NCBI GenBank assembly: GCA_020055645.1 | Contig: CM034546.1 | Location: forward strand, 90,520,001 to 90,584,000 | Length of the DNA stretch: 64,000 bases | Reading direction: 5' to 3' | Origin: Tomocerus qinae | Taxonomy: Eukaryota > Arthropoda > Collembola > Entomobryomorpha > Tomoceridae | Part shown: one piece after another, positions 25,909-39,470 of the stretch | How the letters are laid out: each line of letters opens with the position of its first letter | How positions within the stretch are numbered: position 1 is the first letter of the stretch | Notes under the pieces: generated by a model | What the model was told of the DNA's origin: nothing | The model's input: the letters and a program-made list of their open reading frames with translations, nothing else | Database searches by the model: none | Translations under genes and position numbers: made by a program

Positions 25909-28900
25909 ATTTACAAACCAATTCAGTAGTGTAGTTAATTCTAATTTTGTATGAAGAAGACTTCCTGAGCTGTTGTGTGAGTTGGCCGAGTTTATGTGTC
26001 AACTAGTGAGCTAATAGTGCTCTGGTCTGGTTGTTGATGTATTTTGTTATAGTTGTAATGCATTTCGTCGTGCATGTGGAAAGACACAATGTGTCATGTA
26101 TAATTATGTACTTTAAGTCGAAATACTCAAGGAAGCAAACCTTTTACAGTAGCGGTATACAATGTAGGTAATTTCTAAGTTCACTTCTCTGCACGGGTAA
26201 AAAGTACAGAGTAAGAGTTTCAACAAGATTTTTAATTTGTCTATTATATGTAAGTAACATTTTACTAATTTACAGAATTTGCAAAAGCTATTTATCATTG
26301 TCCGTTAATATACGAAGGTGAACAATTGAAACTTTGATGAGTGCGTCATTGTTGATGATTTTATTTATTTGGTGGGTGTGTCTGGATTGATGTTGAATGG
26401 ATGTGTGTAACCCGTACTATTTATGACTATTTTTATATGTATCATTTTACATGTGTACTAATAAGTACCTCAGCTTATCAGAGATAGCATTTCTCTGCAA
26501 ATACAAAAGTATTAATTGTTTACAATTTATTCTGGTTCTTTTATTTGGCAATACTTACATTAGGTATTTCATGTCAATTTGGTGGAAATCATACACCCAC
26601 AACTCATACAATATGTTTTACTGACTGTTACTGACTACTAGTGTTATTTATGTTATTGGGCATGTAGTCCACTGTATAAATATAAAAAGACATGGACTTG
26701 CGGGTATACAAGTTTACTATTTCAGTAGAGAGTTTACTCATTTGAATTACAGAAAGGTAAACAGAAAATGTGGAGAGACTGCCATCCATGGTCCCACTTT
26801 GATAAATGAAGCAACTTCCTGTTTCTCTAAATAAATCTCAATGGTCAGACGATAAATAAATGCGTAAAGCTTAGGCCAAACTGCGATTAAGCTTATCATA
26901 GAGAACTAGAGCTCATCCATCATTTACTATCTTCAACATCAATTTCACATGAACTAATACAGTTGTAAATGTACGAAAGTAAAATAAAATTTGTTTGGTT
27001 GGAGATAGGCCTAGATGTAGTATTAGCCTTGAAATCCGAATCTCATTTGGTATATAGAACTTTCCCATCCCATAATCTTTCGCATATTTAATAACTTATG
27101 CACATGAATATAAAAATTTCGGAAGCTAGTATGTACTTGCATGAAAAACTGCAGCCGTAAAAGCGAAATGAGAAGGCCAACCAAGGCGAATCAGTGAGAC
27201 ATTAACTTTTATTTAGTAAAGGTGCACAGACATGTAACGAAGTCCTAGCCTAGTTTTAACATCATTTCGCTCGTGATTTGAGATAGCAGAGCTGCAAGCA
27301 CACGACGTGCTATATCACTATGCTACTCCTACTGTCCACGTTTGTAGGAATATATGTATGCATCACGCGTATCATGTCTGTAATTAAAGGAAATGGAAAT
27401 CAACTATTAAAGCACTATGCACTAATTAGACAGGCAAAATGATGATATCGACTCATGCATATTTTGACCTGCGACCTTTTGCTACTTTATGGTATATGTT
27501 CATGTAGAAGCAAATTCAATTGTCAAGAATCTTGTTTCAGTTTCGTCTTTCTGTGCATTCATCCGACACTGCACTGGAATAATTGCGTTGTAATTCTAAT
27601 GTCTCACAATTGAAATGACAGGGCTTGCAAGAATAACACTTTAAAAGGAAAAACTTAGCTTTGATTCAATTCCAACGAAATGACGAACTAGACTATCTAC
27701 CTGTAGCCTGTAGGTAATAATGTCATTATGCTTAATGACATGTTCAGAAAAAGTGTAACAAAACAGTATGTTAGATGAAGAGACATTCTTCAGTCACCCC
27801 TATTTCACACAACAGTATGCAGTAGGCACAAGATATTTCTGTAAACATGAAAAAATGGTAAACGACATAGTTTGACAGGAGTAAATGGCCGAAGCACCTT
27901 GTACTCCCATCAAAACATGATCACAATCGAATCAAGCACCTACCTTCATTTTTATATCATGTATAATGCTGTGAAGTATTTACCTGGTCGTAAGTCCAAT
28001 TACATTACACAGTGAAGTTGTTCTGCTTTTCCCTTGTCCTTATGTATTGTAAATAGTAGTACACGTTGTCACTGAGCAAAAACATGCATTATCATTATTT
28101 ATGTCTATCTGCCGTCGCATCTATCGATGCATACAATATTGCAACACTGACACATCAAAAAGCTGAAACCATACTCTACTGTTAACATTCTCATCAAATT
28201 AATACAAGTGCGAAGAGTTTAACCTAGCTAGGATACATTATTTCTATCCGCCATTCTAGGGCTTAAATTCTTATGAATGAATAAAATTAGTTTGTAGGCA
28301 CTGCAGAATAGTATTTACATGTCATTGCATGGCTTCTGTACACATACACTGAGAGGGATTTCAAAGTCGAGTTTAGCCACGCTAGAAAAACAATTGGATC
28401 TCATGGCAAAAGAAAATGAGAATAAGGAACGGACTAATAAGAACCTCCTTACTACTGATTGCCTCCAACTTTCTTCGTTCCAATTAACACCGAAATGCTT
28501 TTCCTCTTTCTTAACGACATTGAATTTGGTTCGCTGGTGCATTTACATGCATCTGAGAAGGTAGACGCACTTTGTGTACACATTAGAGTGCTACTGTTCT
28601 TGAATCTGGTGAGAAGACTAGATAAAGCTAGCATGATGTCCTGGCAAGGTGCATGAAAACGAAGAATAGGTACACATTTACAGCTTGTAGTCGTGAACAA
28701 TACGTTGTTTGTCGTAACGAATGAATATGCATGAGAGGTAGATGGGAAAGATGTTGAACGAATCGACGGAAATGGCATAGAAATAAGAGTCGGCCTGGAA
28801 TAGTGGAAACACTCGTAGTCATCATGTTCCCTACAAGTATAGGAGATATGACAGGAAGTCTTAGCCTCAATCTTATTATTACGATTATATTACTATTATT

Positions 28901-29617
28901 ATTATAACAATGAAAAATCCACACTATATACTGCTGAAGGCAGTCATACTTTCAGAAATGCACTATATTATAGCTAACAATGACGAAGAAGGCTCAACTA
29001 TGACTTTTATTATTAAATAGCCAAACGGTCCTTGCTCTTAAGACAGTAGTGAGACAGAAACTGACTGAGTGTGACGTGGGAGAGTCATTCTGAATTAATT
29101 CATCATTGAATTCCCATTTCGGATTTCACCTGCATTGTTCATGTACGTTATTTACGAGTGTTTAGTTATTCACTGCCACAATGGGATTTTATGTGTTCAG
29201 TGACAACCTAGACAGGTAATTTTGAGTTACATCACAGAGTAAATTTCGTGAATCATTGATCAGTGACCAGATCGTTATTATTATTATTTGGATTTTGGAA
29301 TTCGTAATAATAAAGTTTAGATGTGGTGATTGGTGATAAGTTATTCACTTCCCTTGTGTTAGTTATTGAAACAAAGTGTAATGTGAGTATTAAAGAGTTG
29401 TATGTTGTTGTGATTTGTTACTTCGATTTTCTGCCCTTCGAATAGATCATCTTCATGAACGACGAGAAAAGCTTTTTACTTCCTTGTAATCCTCTCTGAT
29501 GATCTGACAAAGAAGATTTAAGGTTTTCCCCTGCAACATAAGTTGGAGAAACGTGTAGATAGGGACATTAGCTGTTTAGATCTCTATTCATCCGTTCTAT
29601 CTTAAGCTAAGCTCATA
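25909..29617. other. 3' UTR and intergenic spacer
   Basis: The start is presumably the 3' UTR of the YGPP gene. The first AATAAA words lie near 26829-26850, about 0.9 kb past the stop, with another at about 26983. Overlapping frames on both strands at 28.3-28.9 kb lack splice context. Untranslated upstream exons of the Spätzle-like gene may lie here but cannot be fixed by eye. Confidence 0.4.
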
Positions 29618-32600
29618 ATGGGTTGTGCAAAATTAATTTTCCTGTGTAAAGTGGCCTATCTTTTCCATGCAGTGTTGGCAATCCCAGCGGAAAGTGCTCC
29701 GCCAGCCGGAGGACAACCTTTTCTAAATTCTTTAGCAGTTTTATTCAGAAGTCGACCTCCGTGGCCTACAACATTTCCCTCTGCTACAAATAGTTTGTAT
29801 TCAACTCCTCAAAAACAAACTGCTGTAGCTGTAAGTTCAGCACCAATTCCTCCATCCATGCTTCCAGGTTCTCCCAAACAAGGAATTCTCGTTGCTCATC
29901 CCATGAACACATCTCCTATGTTAACCAACAGCATTAATATAAAGAATAGCAATAATAATCCGCAACCAATTCATTCTGCTAGTGTAATCAAAGCTATCCG
30001 AAGTCCAAATCCTCATACTTTTCCCAATAATCAGAATAACCCACCGCCACCACATTTGCAACCTGGGGGCACTATTTCGTTAACACCGATGGCCGCACCA
30101 GGACCTGGACAAGGACCACCTCATAAGCCTGGCTTTATTACTATTGCGGTTAAAAGACCGGCAAATGCTCCATTCATTCAAATACCACCGATTCATCCAC
30201 CAAACATAAATTTTGAAAACCTGAATCCTCCAAATTTTAATAATCAACAGCAGCAACAAAACCAACAACCCCATTTACAAAATCAACAGCAGAATCAGAA
30301 TCATCCTCAGCAATTTCAAAATCAGCAAAATCAAAATCAACTACAGAACCCGCAACAACAGCAACAATTGCCTTTCCAAAATCAACAACAGCAAATTCCA
30401 CTACAGAATCAACAGCAGCAGCAACTACAACCGCAATTACAGATTCATCAAAATCCACAACAGCAGTTGTCACTGCAGAATAATCAAAATCCATTCCAAT
30501 CACAACAATTGCAGCAGACGCAATTCCATGAACATCAGCAAGTAGTGGAACTGGATCAGCAACAGCAAGGACAACAATTGCAGCAACTTCAGCAGCAATT
30601 AGAACATCAACAGAAAGAACAGCAATTTCAGCAGCATCAAAAACAAGTAGAACAACAAAAGCAGGAACAAAAATTTCACCCTCAGCAATTTGAGGAACAA
30701 AATCAGGAACAGTTCCAGCCGTCACAGCACGAAGAGCAAAATGACTACCAACAGAATCAACAAAATGACAACTTTATATTAACGACAACCCCATCTCCAC
30801 AAACAATAAAACCAATAGTAGATCATCTTAGGATTTCAAATAGGGATTTTAACAGTAAATATAAACCTACGACAAAGACTCCCATGAAATTAGTCACAGC
30901 TCCTTTATTGTCATCGGATATGTCAGGCAATGGTGGAAACGGGTTTCCCGACCCACCAACTCCTCCTGTTTTCCAAAGTTTCAGTGACAATTCCATTACG
31001 AGAGCAAGCACTTATAGCATGGAGTGGCCTAAGACCAATAGCAAGTTCGATAGTGACTATTTTGACAATAATAATATAGTAAATAATGATATCAACAATG
31101 TTGACCATGTGTCAAGTCAAACGAGTACGGTGGGTACGAGAATAAAGGTCAGTGAAGGTCCGAACCAAAGTGAAAATACGAGGAAATTGTCTATTAGTGG
31201 TCTGGGCTCTCCAACAAAACTCTCCCCTGTGAGGAAATCAAAAGTTCTCAGCAATTTCAGACCATCACCACAATTACATTCATTTGAAGACACGACGACA
31301 GGTCTCAAAAGCTACATTAGCGTGCCGAATGACCTTCGTGAACGAGAACGTGATGGGAAAATGTCATCGGGATTTCAGGCTTCTGAAGCCAAATATTATC
31401 CACCGTATGAATCTGGATTCAGACCCATTCCATTTAATCATTATGCTTTTCTTTACGGGAAAACAGGAGCCACACCGAAATCTAAAATGGAAAATAGCAT
31501 CCGTCAACAGTATTATAGTCCTTGGAGCAGTATTTCTACTTCAACTGCATCTACTTTGCCAGAAAGAACTGACAGGAAGCTCGTGCATGGAACTCTGTCG
31601 CAGTTGCTGCTTGCATCGGATATTGTAAATCAGGCATCGGCTACTGACTCACCGCTTGTGCCGTTTAAATCTCATCTGTCCAGGAACCCGAACGTTGCAA
31701 GACAAGCTACTACTTCTTCCAGTGAAACCATTGAGGACTGGATTAGTGGACCTCACAATAATAGAAGAGGTCCGAAAGGCACCAAGAGAAAGTTTCCCAT
31801 TTTCGGTGGGAAAGCAAGAAAACAAAAACCTATATTGCCGCAAAAATGTGAAAAATTTCACAGATTTGGATTTTGTCCAGTGACTGCACACTATCCTTTG
31901 TAAGTAACACCATATATTATTATTTTGCTAATTTTTCATTCAACAGAAATCACTATATTTTATTGTAATCTAAAGAGCATTCCTTTGCTTGGGTATTAAA
32001 ACAATTATTGTTGAAGAAACCATGTACAAATGGGTGTAATAAAGTGGCGTGTTATAACATTACACGACCTTTCGAACGAGTTGTAACAAGACTTTTTGCG
32101 ATGAATCGAACCGAGTTTACATGAATATTTAGTCAGTTTCTGTTTTCACCCACCTCCCCAATCAGGAGGTTACGGGGATTCACTTTTTAATGTCGCTGAA
32201 TATTTTTGCTGTCAATCGAGCCATTACACGACATTGTAAGGGAATAGAACTGAAGTTACATCGATTTTCAGTTTATTGTATGTTTTTCACCCACTTTCCC
32301 TGTCAGGGGATGACTATAACCTATTTAAGTGTATATTGACCTGTGTCCTTTCAATGGAGCTATTTCACGACTTTGCACGATGAAAATAGCCGAAATTACA
32401 ACGATTTTTAGTTATTTTTAAGTTTGAAACCCCTCCCCCGGATTGGGGATGTGACCGATTTTGCCCATTTACGAACTCAATGTTACTTTTGACCTCTAGT
32501 TAACGTACAAAAAATTTGAACTGATTATCTCATTCCGTTCGAAAGTTATCGTGCTTACGTACGGACAGACAGACAGACAGAGTGGGCATTCCTATAAAGC

Positions 32601-34151
32601 GGCGTATACATGACTTAGTAAACAGTTTGTATATCATAATGATATGGATATCTACTAATAGCCTGTTTTTTCTCTGCAGAGAAACAGTTGAAAAGATTGC
32701 TGTGCGATGTTCTGCATTGCTTTCCCATTTGATTGCACCTCTACCAAGAGCAGATGTGAGGTATGACATTATCGTTTCGAAAAATGGATCTTTACTCAAA
32801 GGACAATCAGAAAAGGAGAGCGGATGGAGTTGGAAGAGTTTTGCTGGAAGACCTGTTTGTGATACTAAAGAGATTAAAATAATTCCAGGCTTCGCCAAAA
32901 ATGAAGCCGGACAGTGGCTTGTTGTCCTTCAGGTCGGTTGAGATATTTTTATAGTACAATAATAATAACTATTAGTACACTTGGGGTAGATCAAAATATG
33001 GGTATAATGTTCTTGAGATTTAGCCTCCGATGTCTTTCGCATTTGCATCGTGTTATTGATTAATATTGCAATAGTAATATAAAATGATGCAAAAAAGGTA
33101 TTTTAATGTTCACGGAGACGTAAATTAGTTCTACATTTTCAATTTTCATAAAAATAACACTGTAGTAGTGGTAGTTTCTTATAAGCTATAATAAAAACAG
33201 GATTAACTTCATTGTTTAAGTTGTTTAAGAGCAATAGCAACCCTTTAAGCGTAATTGAAGTTCGTATATGTAAGCAAAAGCTGTTTTTATAAAGGTATGG
33301 GTAGTATACTTGAGTGAAGATGTACCACCCTTTGTGTCGCGTGAAGCAAATCGATGCTGCTACAACCAGGAAAACAAATAGAAAAGGAAGTGTAAATGTT
33401 TGATGATATAAGTAGATTTGAGTCGTCGACGGAGGTCTAGTCAAAATTGTGTTGTAAGGAAAGGAGTGGGTGATCTCATTGCTGTAGAAGTATCTTAGGA
33501 GTGGTGGATGTGAAAATAAATGTGATTTGGTTGTTTTTCTTCCAGACTGAGGTTTTTAAGCAAGAAGCACAAATCTCGCTTTGCTCGCCCCAAGGGCCTA
33601 ATTGTCACGGCGTTAACTGCAGAGACGACGACGAAAGTTCTAGAACTAAATGTGTCCAGCGATTTACAGCTCAGCGACTTGCAGTGCTGGATCCTGAAGA
33701 TCAAGAGCGCTGTCCAGTGGTCAGAAGTGTCTTCCTCCCGTCGGCGTGCGTTTGTTTAACAGACGAGAGTCAAAGACAGTTGTACGTGGACGAAGACATA
33801 GGATCGAATTCTCGTGTCGATGATTTTGAGCCTCCTGCAGTAGAAAAAAGACGGAAGGATCCCCTGGAAGATTTGGTTACTGCTGATTCATCGAGGTATG
33901 CTGAAACGGAACTGGGAGAGCCGGAACTAGAGCAAGAAGCAAGCTCTAGTGTGGAGAGAGAGCCTCGAGTTAGTGCCAGCAATTATATTCCAGTCATCTC
34001 CGTCGAGAACCCTGTCGCAAACTCCACTTTTATGATTATCACCGAGAAGTTTACTACTAATGAAAGCTCCAGCTCGACAGAATCTGCTGAGTCTCACCGG
34101 GTGGCCTTATCTGTATCAACTACTCCGAACTCTATAGACGACTACCTCTAG
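29618..34151 (+). CDS. Spätzle-like cystine-knot precursor with long Gln-rich prodomain
   Basis: Exons 29618-31899, 32680-32932 and 33546-34151 encode 1046 residues. Donors are GTAAGT (phase 2) and GTCGGT (phase 0, weaker); acceptors are CTCTGCAG and TTCTTCCAG. The start ATG gives a signal peptide ending near VLAIPAESA. Residues about 208-385 are dominated by Gln/Asn. A basic stretch near 716-740 (TKRK, KARKQK) could be processed. Then comes the pre-knot motif CEKFHRFGFCP...HYPLETVEKI (744-766), which matches the C-xx-FC-xx-YP signature of Spätzle family members, and a knot with Cys at 821, 858, 865, 870, 881, 901, 913 and 915, ending FLPSACVC as in Spätzle (PSxCxC). The usual knot has seven cysteines; this one has at least one extra. 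Unusually, a Ser/Glu-rich tail of 130 residues follows the knot. Family members are secreted Toll-receptor ligands or neurotrophin-like factors. The exact spz subtype is not assigned. Confidence 0.82.
30242..30770 (+). repeat. CAA/CAG-rich tract coding poly-Gln/Asn in the Spätzle-like prodomain
   Basis: Dense CAA and CAG codons mixed with AAT encode QQQQ, NQQQ and QNPQ runs over about 175 codons. Interruptions by Leu, Phe and His codons mean it is not a pure triplet repeat. Length polymorphism would be expected here. Confidence 0.8.
32030..32590 (+). repeat. Decayed tandem repeat (about 3 units) ending in a GACA microsatellite
   Basis: Inside intron 1 of the Spätzle-like gene, three imperfect units of roughly 150-190 bp share the order CACGAC...GATGAAATAG / GAAGTTACATCGATTTT / TTCACCCACCTCCCC / CAGGGGAT. 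The block closes with TCGAAAGTTATCGTGCTTACG and (GACA)n at about 32562-32580. It looks like an old dispersed-repeat fragment rather than gene sequence. Confidence 0.55.
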
Positions 34152-37100
34152 CCTTCTTAATTCTTAATATCCGACGACGGACATATTGTAAGAAAGTCTG
34201 CAGGAAAGGATGTTAATGTTTCCTCGAATACTTAAGTACATCACATTCACATCGTATACTGTTTAATAACTACCTACCTAACCATCCAACTACGCCATGC
34301 TAATACTTTTAAACCTATTTATTTCCCCATACGTCACAGTCAGCTCATTTGAAGCTTAAGCCATAATGTTTCCTACATAAAAATAAGTCCTACCCTGGGC
34401 AGAAAAGCTCCATTGCCCAAATATTTGCATGGAAATTGCGCTACTAATCAAGTATACTAAAAATACTAACTTATTTTAGCGCAGATTCTGTAATGTCGTT
34501 TAGCGTGCAATATTTATTATGCATACGTATCAGGTACACATTACAGAAACAAACCAAACACCGTTACTATTTTTTTGTTAATTTATTCTCTTCTTGTAAC
34601 TACTTGGCTGTAGTTTGAGGTCATAAGTCATCTTTGGGTATTTCATTCAATCATAGTTACTTTTTGTGACAATATTGTGCTGGAATTGGTGACGTTTCCT
34701 TTACGAGGTTCTGTTATAAACTTCTTTCTGTGTAAAACTAAATATTACGGTAAAAATGAAAACATAAATGTGAGTTTCGTGTTATATATCAATATTATAT
34801 TATGCATTTTGATGTGTCGACTGCTATACGTGTTTGTTTTTTAAGTTAGTATGTATGTATACAGTGTATTAATTTAGCCAGGATTTTAGATGTCCTAACA
34901 GTAAGGTGCAAAGTGCAAATGTTAAGTATTTTATGTTGCTTGAGAAAATCAAGTTCACATTAAATGTTGTAAATATAATTAACGCGTTTTCTATTCTGTT
35001 CATTCTAATTTGATAATTAGCTGGTTTGTTACGCTTGACTGCCCTTTTACAATGACAAAAGCATTTATTTTGTGGCTAGTAATAATAGTACACACATGTA
35101 CACAGATTGACAAAGAGTTGACTTTAAGAGTTAATTAAAGTAGATTGCGTTTCACTAGTTTCTTGTAATTATGCTACAATGTGGTCTGTTTTGTACTTTT
35201 TGTGCCTACTAAAGCATTACAAGACATTAACTGTAAAGTGCGTATTATTTTCTTATTGTTTTTATGATTAAGATGTGTAAGTAGGTGGTTTACAAGATAT
35301 TTCAATAAAATTTTTGTAACGACATAATATTTACTACACAATGAATAGATTATCCACCCCTTTGTGATAGGAGTAACTAATTGTTTGGCACCTGAAGAAT
35401 AGCAGTGAAATGCTAAGGCCTGAATAGACAAGAGTATAGACTAGTGGGTATGTCGCAGGATTAGTTAACGGTATTTTGTATTGTTCGCTGAAATTAAAAA
35501 GCCAAAGTTATCTACGGAGTTGGTATTTAGTATAACACTGTTACATTCGAGCTCACATTATGAGCTTGAGTCTGCAAAAATAATTAAAAAGATTTATAGT
35601 AAACAATAGGTACTCACTAGCTCACGCTCTGAATTGTTATCTCTTATGCTGGGAAGTGAGAAGTAATCTATAAAATCGAATGTGCTAGGAGATTGTTATG
35701 TGATTGCAGTAAATGGTGCTTACGTAGGAGGCTCTGGCTTTTATCATAAGTTATAGTAATTGTCGGAAAGAAAATGTATTCCTAAAAATGAAACTAGAGT
35801 GGGGTGACCCAACGTTTTACTTTGTGCTTGAACTTCAATTCGTGTAAAGTATTGCATAGGAAGGTTGTGGTGGTTTGGAAATGAATCAGAAGTATAAGTA
35901 GGGATGTGTATAATAAAGTATAGCTAATCATATAGCAGACTTGCTAAAGTAGTTTAGGTGTCTAATCATTCAATTACTCGTATTGCGGACACAGGATGCT
36001 CACTGAAAATGAAATGCATGTCTTAGAAGAGCACGTTTTAATTCATATGTGCAAGGAACAGACATTTGCACATACAAGACAACAGTGCACAGCAGAACTT
36101 AAACCTAGCATAGAGTTAATAGATATAATAAGGCATAATCATAACATAAATTGTTTTAAGTAGGAAACTAGGCTAAGATATTCCCAGAGAAGGAATCGCT
36201 CTGTCCACGTGCATTCCTCCTACGTTCGTGCTACTGTCCTTATGAATATTTTACGACTCTACGCAAACTTCCATATAGGCTTAGTATACACCTTTAATTT
36301 GAGTTAACTGGAGTTCAGTCAACTAAGATATTGTTAACTCCACAAGATGAAGACACTAATGTCTTACTTACACTTACGGATCATTACAAACTATGCATTT
36401 ACTTGGGCCTTCCTCAATTTTAGCCGGCTATACTGTAATTGGTGCCCACAATATGAATACTGTATACTAAACTGATGTTCATGGATACATATTCATATCT
36501 TGTCCCGTTTTAAACTCCGTATTGCCATCCGACACACATATCCTCGCCCCAAGTAAACTCTTACACATCGCATGCACTAATGTAAAGCAAACTTCCATTT
36601 GCCTTCCAACACTAATTAAACTCATTCATAAGCAAACTTTCTGCTTCTAGAAAATAGTAACCATATTCCACTGTCTACTATACTTTAAGTAACTTCTCAG
36701 AACTGCAGAGTACACTCCTTGTACATAAATATAAGCAAAATATATGTGCAACTTCCAGGTAATATTACTCGTTTGGTCATACAACATCTATACTCACCTC
36801 ATCTTCTTCATTAGCAACTATGTATACAAATTCTCTTTCAACACTACACTTTTATCTGCATGCATAAACCTAACTAGCATATTAACAACTTCAAAGCTTC
36901 CTTTCCTACTCTCTACTATGTCATCCTAGAATCATAGATTAATCATTTTTTAATACACTCAACAACAATGTATCCCTTCAATGACAATACTTGGCAATTA
37001 TTCTGCTATATGTCACATACAACTGAAAAACTTGTCTCTTAACGCCCTTGACACTTATTTAATTATGTTCAAGTGAGGATAGCAAGGAGAGAGGAGTGTG

Positions 37101-37964
37101 ATTAATCTTATGGATTTTCTTGATGTATTTAGAAAAATACGGTTATCAGTTGGAAGTTGAATGCAACTGTCACACGTTAACCACACAACATGAAATAAAA
37201 ACAGTTGATTTCAATTTGAATAGTGCAACCCATTTCTCCTGTTTTGAGGACATACAAGACGAAATATACTAAAAAAATTAAAAGGTATGTCTATCATTGT
37301 CTTTGCGGACCTGACAGACATGGTCATAACACGACATTTTTATAATTGATTGAAAAACTTCCCACTGCACCTGCTCAATAATTTTTAGAAACAAATTTTT
37401 AATGGAGTTGACGTGATTTATTTAAACTTATCAATTACTCCCACTAAATCAGCTCTAAACATATTGTTACAGGTCTATAAAATCTAAAGAGATTGGTTTG
37501 TGATAATAAATGTAAAAGGACATTATCGTCATTGTGTTTGTTGTATCTGGCTACGTATGTCAGTATTAGTAAAAGTATTTATGTAGGTTTGTTTGCTGTC
37601 GGAAATTTAACCAAGAAACAGGTATATGGTTTCCTTCCTTCTATATAGCTAAGTTTGTAACTTGAAGTAGAAGACTAAACTCATCCCTTTCTACTATATC
37701 TTTAATTGCTTCAAAGAAAAGAAAACTTGATTTTTTTTCGGTAACTTCAGAGTAATGTTCATCAGATATTAGCATATTATCATCCTATAATTTAGATATC
37801 AAATGCCATATATGCATGTACGTAGGAAGTTAAGAATGCCTACGTTTGGTGTGATAGATGTAAAACTACAGAACATATCCTTATTATGATAAGTGTGAGC
37901 AACAAGTGCAAGGATTGAAAAACTCTTACCGTCGTTGAATGAGTAGTGTAGATGTAACCAGCTA
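34152..37964. other. 3' UTR of the Spätzle-like gene, then intergenic DNA
   Basis: AATAAA at 35304-35309, about 1.15 kb past the stop, is a candidate poly(A) signal. Beyond that I find only chance open frames in AT-rich sequence. Confidence 0.4.
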
Positions 37965-39470
37965 TTATTATGGTCCCAAGCAATCTTTTTTTCTATTCAA
38001 TTGGAAGAACAATGAATCATATGGTACTACACAAAAGGCTTGCTTCGACCAGAACTCGAAGCCGAGAACTGTACTATGAGACTACCACACTGCGGGTACG
38101 ATTTCATACGCGAAGCCCACTACTATTTGCCGACTGATGAATAGTATGTACTTAACATATTGAGCTGAATGCAAATGATGTAATGACTGAATAGCCGAAT
38201 GTGATGACTGTATACTGTACTCGTAAATTTATAAATTTAATCGTAAATTTTGGAATTTAATCGTAAATTTTGGAATTTAATCGTAAATTTTGGAATTTAA
38301 TCGTAAATTTTGGAATTTAATCGTAAATTTTGGAATTTAATCGTAAATTTTGGAATTTAATCGTAAATTTTGGAATTTAATCGTAAATTTTTGAATTTAA
38401 TCGTAAATTTTGGAATTTAATCGTAAATTTTTGAATTTACTCGTAAATTTTGAAATTTAATCGTAAATTTTTGAATTTACTCGTAAATTTTGGAATTTAA
38501 TCGTAAATTTTTGAATTTACTCGTAAATTTTGGAATTTAATCGTAAATTTTTGAATTTACTCGTAAATTTTTGAATTTACTCGTAAATTTTTGAATTTAC
38601 TCGTAAATTTTTGAATTTACTCGTAAATTTTTGAATTTACTCGTAAATTTTTGAATTTACTCGTAAATTTTTGAATTTACTCGTAAATTTTCGAATTTAC
38701 TCGTAAACTTTCGAATTTACTCGTAAATTTTTGAATTTACTCGTAAGTTTTTGAATTTAATCGTAAATTTTGGAATTTAATCGTAAATTTTTGAATTTAC
38801 TCGTAAATTTTTGAATTTACTCGTAAATTTTTGAATTTACTCGTAAATTTTTGAATTTACTCGTAAATTTTCGAATTTACTCGTAAACTTTCGAATTTAC
38901 TCGTAAATTTTTGAATTTACTCGTAAGTTTTTGAATTTACTCGGTCTAACGTCAATGTCTTAACGACAGCTGTTTACAAAAATTAGATTTTAGTGTCATC
39001 AAATACAGAAAAAAATTCTCTACATTAAAAAAATTCGAAATTTTTAAACCACTTTTAGTATTTTTAATTTATAAAACAAAGTAAAGCATTCCAGATGAGA
39101 ATTCATTATTGCTTTACTATGTTGTTGATGAGTACGTATGCTTAATAATATGAATGGTTAAAATGAGCGACGCGCCTTGTATTAGCTTTTTTCCGCGTTA
39201 GAGGTTAATGTCGTAAGGATTTTTACGTCAGATCGCGAAACATATGGTCATTGAGCTCAATCTGTAATCAAGTAAGTAGCATTCATCGGTCGGCAAATCG
39301 TAACGTGCTTCGGATATGAAATCGTACCCGCAGAGTTGTAGTGTAGTTGGACCTCACACGTTGTTTTTATCGGCTTCGAGTTCTGGTCGAAGCAAGCCTT
39401 TTGTGTAGTACCATATGATTCATTGTTCTTCCAATTGAATAGAAAAAAAGATTGCTTGGGACCATAATAA
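37965..39470. mobile_element. Fold-back-type element with long inverted arms around a minisatellite
   Basis: The left arm (37965 to about 38176) and the right arm (about 39246 to 39470) are reverse complements. The outer roughly 101 bases (starting TTATTATGGTCCCAAGC) appear identical; the inner part is diverged but still alignable through CTGCGGGTACGATTTCATA and TTTGCCGAC. Between the arms lie 36 copies of a 20-bp repeat plus about 300 bp of unique sequence. No transposase is present. Long TIRs with internal short tandem repeats recall insect Foldback/Galileo-type elements, but the family is not established and no clear target-site duplication is visible. Confidence 0.78.
38221..38940 (+). 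repeat. 20-bp hairpin minisatellite, 36 units, with 180-bp higher-order period
   Basis: The unit is TCGTAAATTTTTGAATTTAC. Each carries a 7-bp inverted repeat, GTAAATT...AATTTAC. Early units are mostly of the TGG...TTTAA type and later ones of the TTG...TTTAC type. A four-unit variant block (TTCG, then AAACTTTCG, TTTG, AAGTTTTTG) at 38681-38760 recurs at 38861-38940, a shift of exactly nine units (180 bp), showing segmental duplication within the array. Confidence 0.95.

Noticed and set aside
28315..28924. Several overlapping open frames on both strands.
   Set aside because: Overlap of many frames with no splice or motif evidence; not called as a gene.
30237..30725. 162-codon minus-strand frame rich in Val/Ala.
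   Set aside because: It is the antisense shadow of the Gln-rich coding tract (CAA/CAG read in reverse).
38221..38940. The regular direct-repeat array was considered as a CRISPR array.
   Set aside because: Units are contiguous 20-mers with no unique spacers, in a eukaryotic genome; it is a minisatellite.
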